Under the pieces are notes generated by a model. It saw only the letters and a program-made list of their open reading frames with translations. It had not been told where the DNA came from and did no database searches. A stretch of DNA of 64,000 nt from Opisthorchis felineus (lineage: Eukaryota; Platyhelminthes; Trematoda; Opisthorchiida; Opisthorchiidae). The position numbers and the translations under genes were made by a program. The stretch spans positions 175,513-239,512 of the forward strand of contig SJOL01005910.1 of assembly GCA_004794785.1 (NCBI GenBank), written 5' to 3'. Below are positions 60,780 to 64,000 of this stretch, piece after piece. Every line of letters begins with the position of its first letter. Position 1 is the stretch's first letter.

Positions 60780-63205
60780 ACTCTGTTAAGTTCAGTCATT
60801 TTTCCTTGGTTAAGCGGACTGAAACTCACTTGCATCCCATTACTGAACCTATGACCACACAAACCAATGAACCAAATTTCACGATGTTTTGCGAGCCACT
60901 TTCTGTTGCCGGTTTAGTCAAGCCACAAAGCATGCCGAAAGAGGCATCAACCAACCAAAACATCGACCGACCATGTCCACCTATCAGACGAGAATACAGA
61001 AGCCTTTTTCCCGCTTGCGGCGGCGTCGTCTAATCCGAGTATAATCCGTTTACTTTGGAGAACATAGTCTTCTCAGCAAATTGGCTTAACAACCCCGGGC
61101 GGTCTGGTAACAGCAGGGGTTGGCGGAATACCTCGGTACGAACTTGTTATTGTCAGGAGCATGTATGGGGATATTTGCTCCATTCATTACATGGAGGACT
61201 GACCCAAGGGATTCCTCAGGAATCATGCTAAGGCAGGTGACATACTCGGCAGAACAGTAATTGATAGCGACGAAACTTCCGCACTTCGGAATGGAGGGCA
61301 GTGTGGCGCAAAGTAGAGAATCCGTGCTATTTTGATGGACAACCATTGGGCTGCAATCGGTAACCTCGTGTACAACCTTCATACTGCGTTCGTACTTGAT
61401 GAGTGGAAGTGGTTTTCGACCACGGCAAACTAACACGCTCCACACCTATGTTATTTGAAACTAACGAGGCAGTTTTCGAACACAAGCAGTGTGTGCAGTA
61501 TCTTTGGAGTAAAAGATTTTGCCATTAGCGCCAGAGAGCCCAAATAGCCTTTCTATGCAATGTGAAGGAACATCCACATTGATCAGAACGAAAGTTGTTC
61601 AGAATCAATCGGTTTCTTTTTGAGGCTGATTTCAAAGATATTACCGGGAAACACCAAGGGGTTTTTCGGTTTAATCAAGTCCCTCGCTACTGAAAGCAAA
61701 CTGTCAGGTGACAGTCGTCAGTCTAAATAGAGCACAGTAATGTAGAATTCAGTTTTAGAACATCATCTTCATTGGAATCTGAATACTTTACATTATGTTG
61801 TCCCACTTAGACAGTGACGGTAAGGGATTCGAGCCTGGACAAATCTTTAAATGATTCCATGGCTTTTAACATTGATAAGAGTTTCCTGCTTATGTTGCTG
61901 AGATTCGCCATGAATTCACACATATGGTTGAATTGAAACGCTAGCCTACACTATGCAGAGAAATACCTTAATTTGTATCCGTTAGATGGGACAGCGGAGA
62001 ACACCATGTCAGGCTTTCAATATATTCTCCCGAAAGATTTCAGGAGCATACTGGAACGAAGCGATTTTCTTATCCTACACAATCTCGTTCTAGCCCATTT
62101 GCCTTTGAAACAATTCAACTTGCGTAGCATTCAGTAACAACAGGGAAACTAATCATTCTACACTATTACTTTTAATCCATTCTGTGAGCTTATTGATTTT
62201 GCCTGAGGAATTATATAGATTTAAACAAAAAACACTCTAGTACGAATGGGGTAGTAAAATTTGCGATGCTGTCATTGCTAATTGTCACCCTCATAGAGCA
62301 AAACAAGTAGTTTAACATTATCATTTCTTGCTGGACATCAGTTGTATGTTCATTTTGCCTTACCAAGTCAGTCGCGTTGGGTGCCAGAGGAAAGCACCTT
62401 CGAATGAAAAACAGTATCATCTGGTGGCGCCGAGAGGAACAACTGGTTGTTATTCGCTGCCCTATTGAGACCAATACCCTTCCAGATTGCTCCCCCCACC
62501 CCCCCAAAAAAAACTGTCATTGTAATTCAGTTTGAGTTGAGTTGTTTTCTAAGACAAGACAAATAAGACAAGATAATACTACCCCAGAAATTATTGTCTG
62601 GCCCACCTTGTTGTGCACAACTCCCTCTATCTGAAAAAAACCGTCAGACAGTCAGAATCAGATTAATCGAATATCACCTTCTCCATTTATCATCCGAATG
62701 ATTGGCAGTTCTCTGGCCGAAAATAATTTATTTCCGCTTCGGGCAAACTCAAGACACCACAATTTCATTTGCGTTTTGTTTACCCTTAAAACTTTTCACA
62801 TTTAAATGCTGATGAGGATGGTTCAATTACTTCCGCCCATGCAGATAAACGAACGCACACAACTAAACGAGCCGATCGTCTACTCCATTGGGAATGTTCT
62901 GCTACTGAGCAGTTCTCAATATATTGTTGTCGGAGCCAGTATGATCAACGTCAGTCTGACAGAGAGGGATTCGAAAGAATGATGGAGAGGGGATCTCGTA
63001 GAAGTTGTTTTGATTGCCTGGTTTATTCGCGAATGGCCAAAACGCGCCCCATAAAGGAGGAAATAATCCACGCGTGACCTCAACAGTCATGTACATGATC
63101 AACCGGTATGAAATCCTCGAGTTACAAGTAGGTAATTATGGTCAAAGTTTACAACGATTTTAATCATTCAATTTCAGACGAAACACTCCCGAGGTGTTGG
63201 AGTGA
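60780..63205. other. Gene-poor stretch, nothing firm
   Basis: The minus-strand frame at 61,086-61,445 (119 codons, with many Cys) looks fairly protein-like but resembles no family I recognise. A short homopolymer run (C then A) lies at 62,491-62,512. No other element seen. Confidence 0.35.
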
Positions 63206-63209
63206 AATA

Positions 63210-63300
63210 CTCTATTAGCCATTTGGACATAGGTCGAGGGTTCGAAACTTCATGGAATGTCGAGAGATGGGCATTGCTGATGAGCAATAAAAGTCATATT
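63210..63300 (+). mobile_element. SINE H1 fragment
   Basis: TTAGCCATTTGGACATAGGT and CGAGGGTTCGAAACTTCATG form the tRNA-like half. GGGCATTGCTGATGAG begins the ribozyme, but the sequence then departs from the family, so the 3' half is lost. Confidence 0.6.
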
Positions 63301-64000
63301 TCTGCAGGTGATGGATGGTGAGGGAAACGTCATAACCTTCACGAACGACAATGTTATGGGCAACGATTATGCTTTGAAAGAAAGCAAAACAAACGTTAAG
63401 CTATAGGAACTTTTCGGTGCACATTTGTCTCGAGCAGCTGTGTATCCCCAGAAAATCCTGCCCACACAAGCACAAAAACAAATTTATCTAAATCGTAAGA
63501 TGAAACCAATAGTGGGGTAAGATTTACGATCGGTTCCAGGGTGGAGTATGGAGTATACTCTGAATATGGATTATCAGTAAGCCTGTAACGTGACCTTTTT
63601 TTCACACATACAATTGTATGCACTTAACACCATATCAACTATCCCAGGGAAGTAGAACCCTCCAAATTTCAAAAAGTAAATGCAACAGAAGATTCTACAG
63701 CACCGCTTAAACTTTTGTGCCCACATAGGTGCGCATGAATGCAATGATAATGTTATATTTGAGTTTAAACCATGAACACTAAGAAAAGATCGATAAAGCT
63801 TTCTGAAAGCCTTGAATCAATCCAGTGATGGACGTTTTACGTTTGACAAGAATCCCGTTTCTTCTATATCCAGACAAATAATACTTTGTGGTCATCAGCT
63901 TGACAGTCTCTCAGCTCATAAAGCCGCGATCACAGATGCGAGAGCATTCTGAGGGTTTTGTCGATCAGATTGTTTAGTCAGTTCATTTGCTTACAAAAAG
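63301..64000. other. Nothing recognised
   Basis: No exon, repeat or RNA gene could be supported. The 75-codon minus-strand frame at 63,396-63,623 has no recognisable domain. Confidence 0.35.

Noticed and set aside
60441..60862. 110- and 125-codon frames rich in Tyr, Ile and Leu
   Set aside because: They are translations of the TATAG microsatellite.

Overview
This looks like nuclear DNA from a large, repeat-rich, moderately AT-rich animal genome with very few genes, most likely a digenean flatworm (trematode). The clues are one animal-type TRPC cation-channel gene split by GT-AG introns of several kb, many short retroposons with tRNA-like heads, decayed APE-type non-LTR retrotransposons, and short repeats carrying hammerhead-ribozyme sequence, as the SINEs of schistosomes do. 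The species assignment is an inference.

Layout. 1-15.7 kb: no gene recognised, with copies of a tRNA-Ser/Leu-headed SINE (called H1 here), including a head-to-head pair at 6.3-6.55 kb. 15.74-21.27 kb: a 2,766-bp tandem duplication carrying a dead reverse-transcriptase fragment in each copy. 21.9-28.9 kb: a cluster of ribozyme-bearing repeats (families H1, H2, H3), including the best-preserved hammerhead core at 23,840-23,888. 30.6-34.1 kb: broken LINE fragments on the plus strand (endonuclease, then reverse transcriptase). 36.0-36.7 kb: a TA-rich hairpin and an assembly gap inside a TA microsatellite. 37.1-42.6 kb: the last two exons of the TRPC gene on the minus strand, separated by a 4.5-kb intron. 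42.6-64 kb: probably upstream intron or flank of that gene, filled with SINEs, MITE-like inverted repeats, LINE debris and microsatellites. I could not find the ankyrin, transmembrane, pore or TRP-box exons there.

The most interesting signal is not the gene. Three unrelated short repeat families each contain a hammerhead layout: CTGATGA, a 4-bp stem II, GAAA, a tiny palindromic stem III ending in GTC or GTA, and a stem I that closes around it. H1 and H2 have tRNA-like heads. H3 has no tRNA head and lies beside long terminal inverted repeats. The palindromic stem III in all three families suggests ribozymes that work as dimers. Most copies are mutated; 23,840-23,888 is close to intact.

Limits. 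Single exons of unknown genes cannot be told from chance ORFs by eye in sequence like this. Apart from the TRPC exons, putative exons are given low confidence or listed as rejected.
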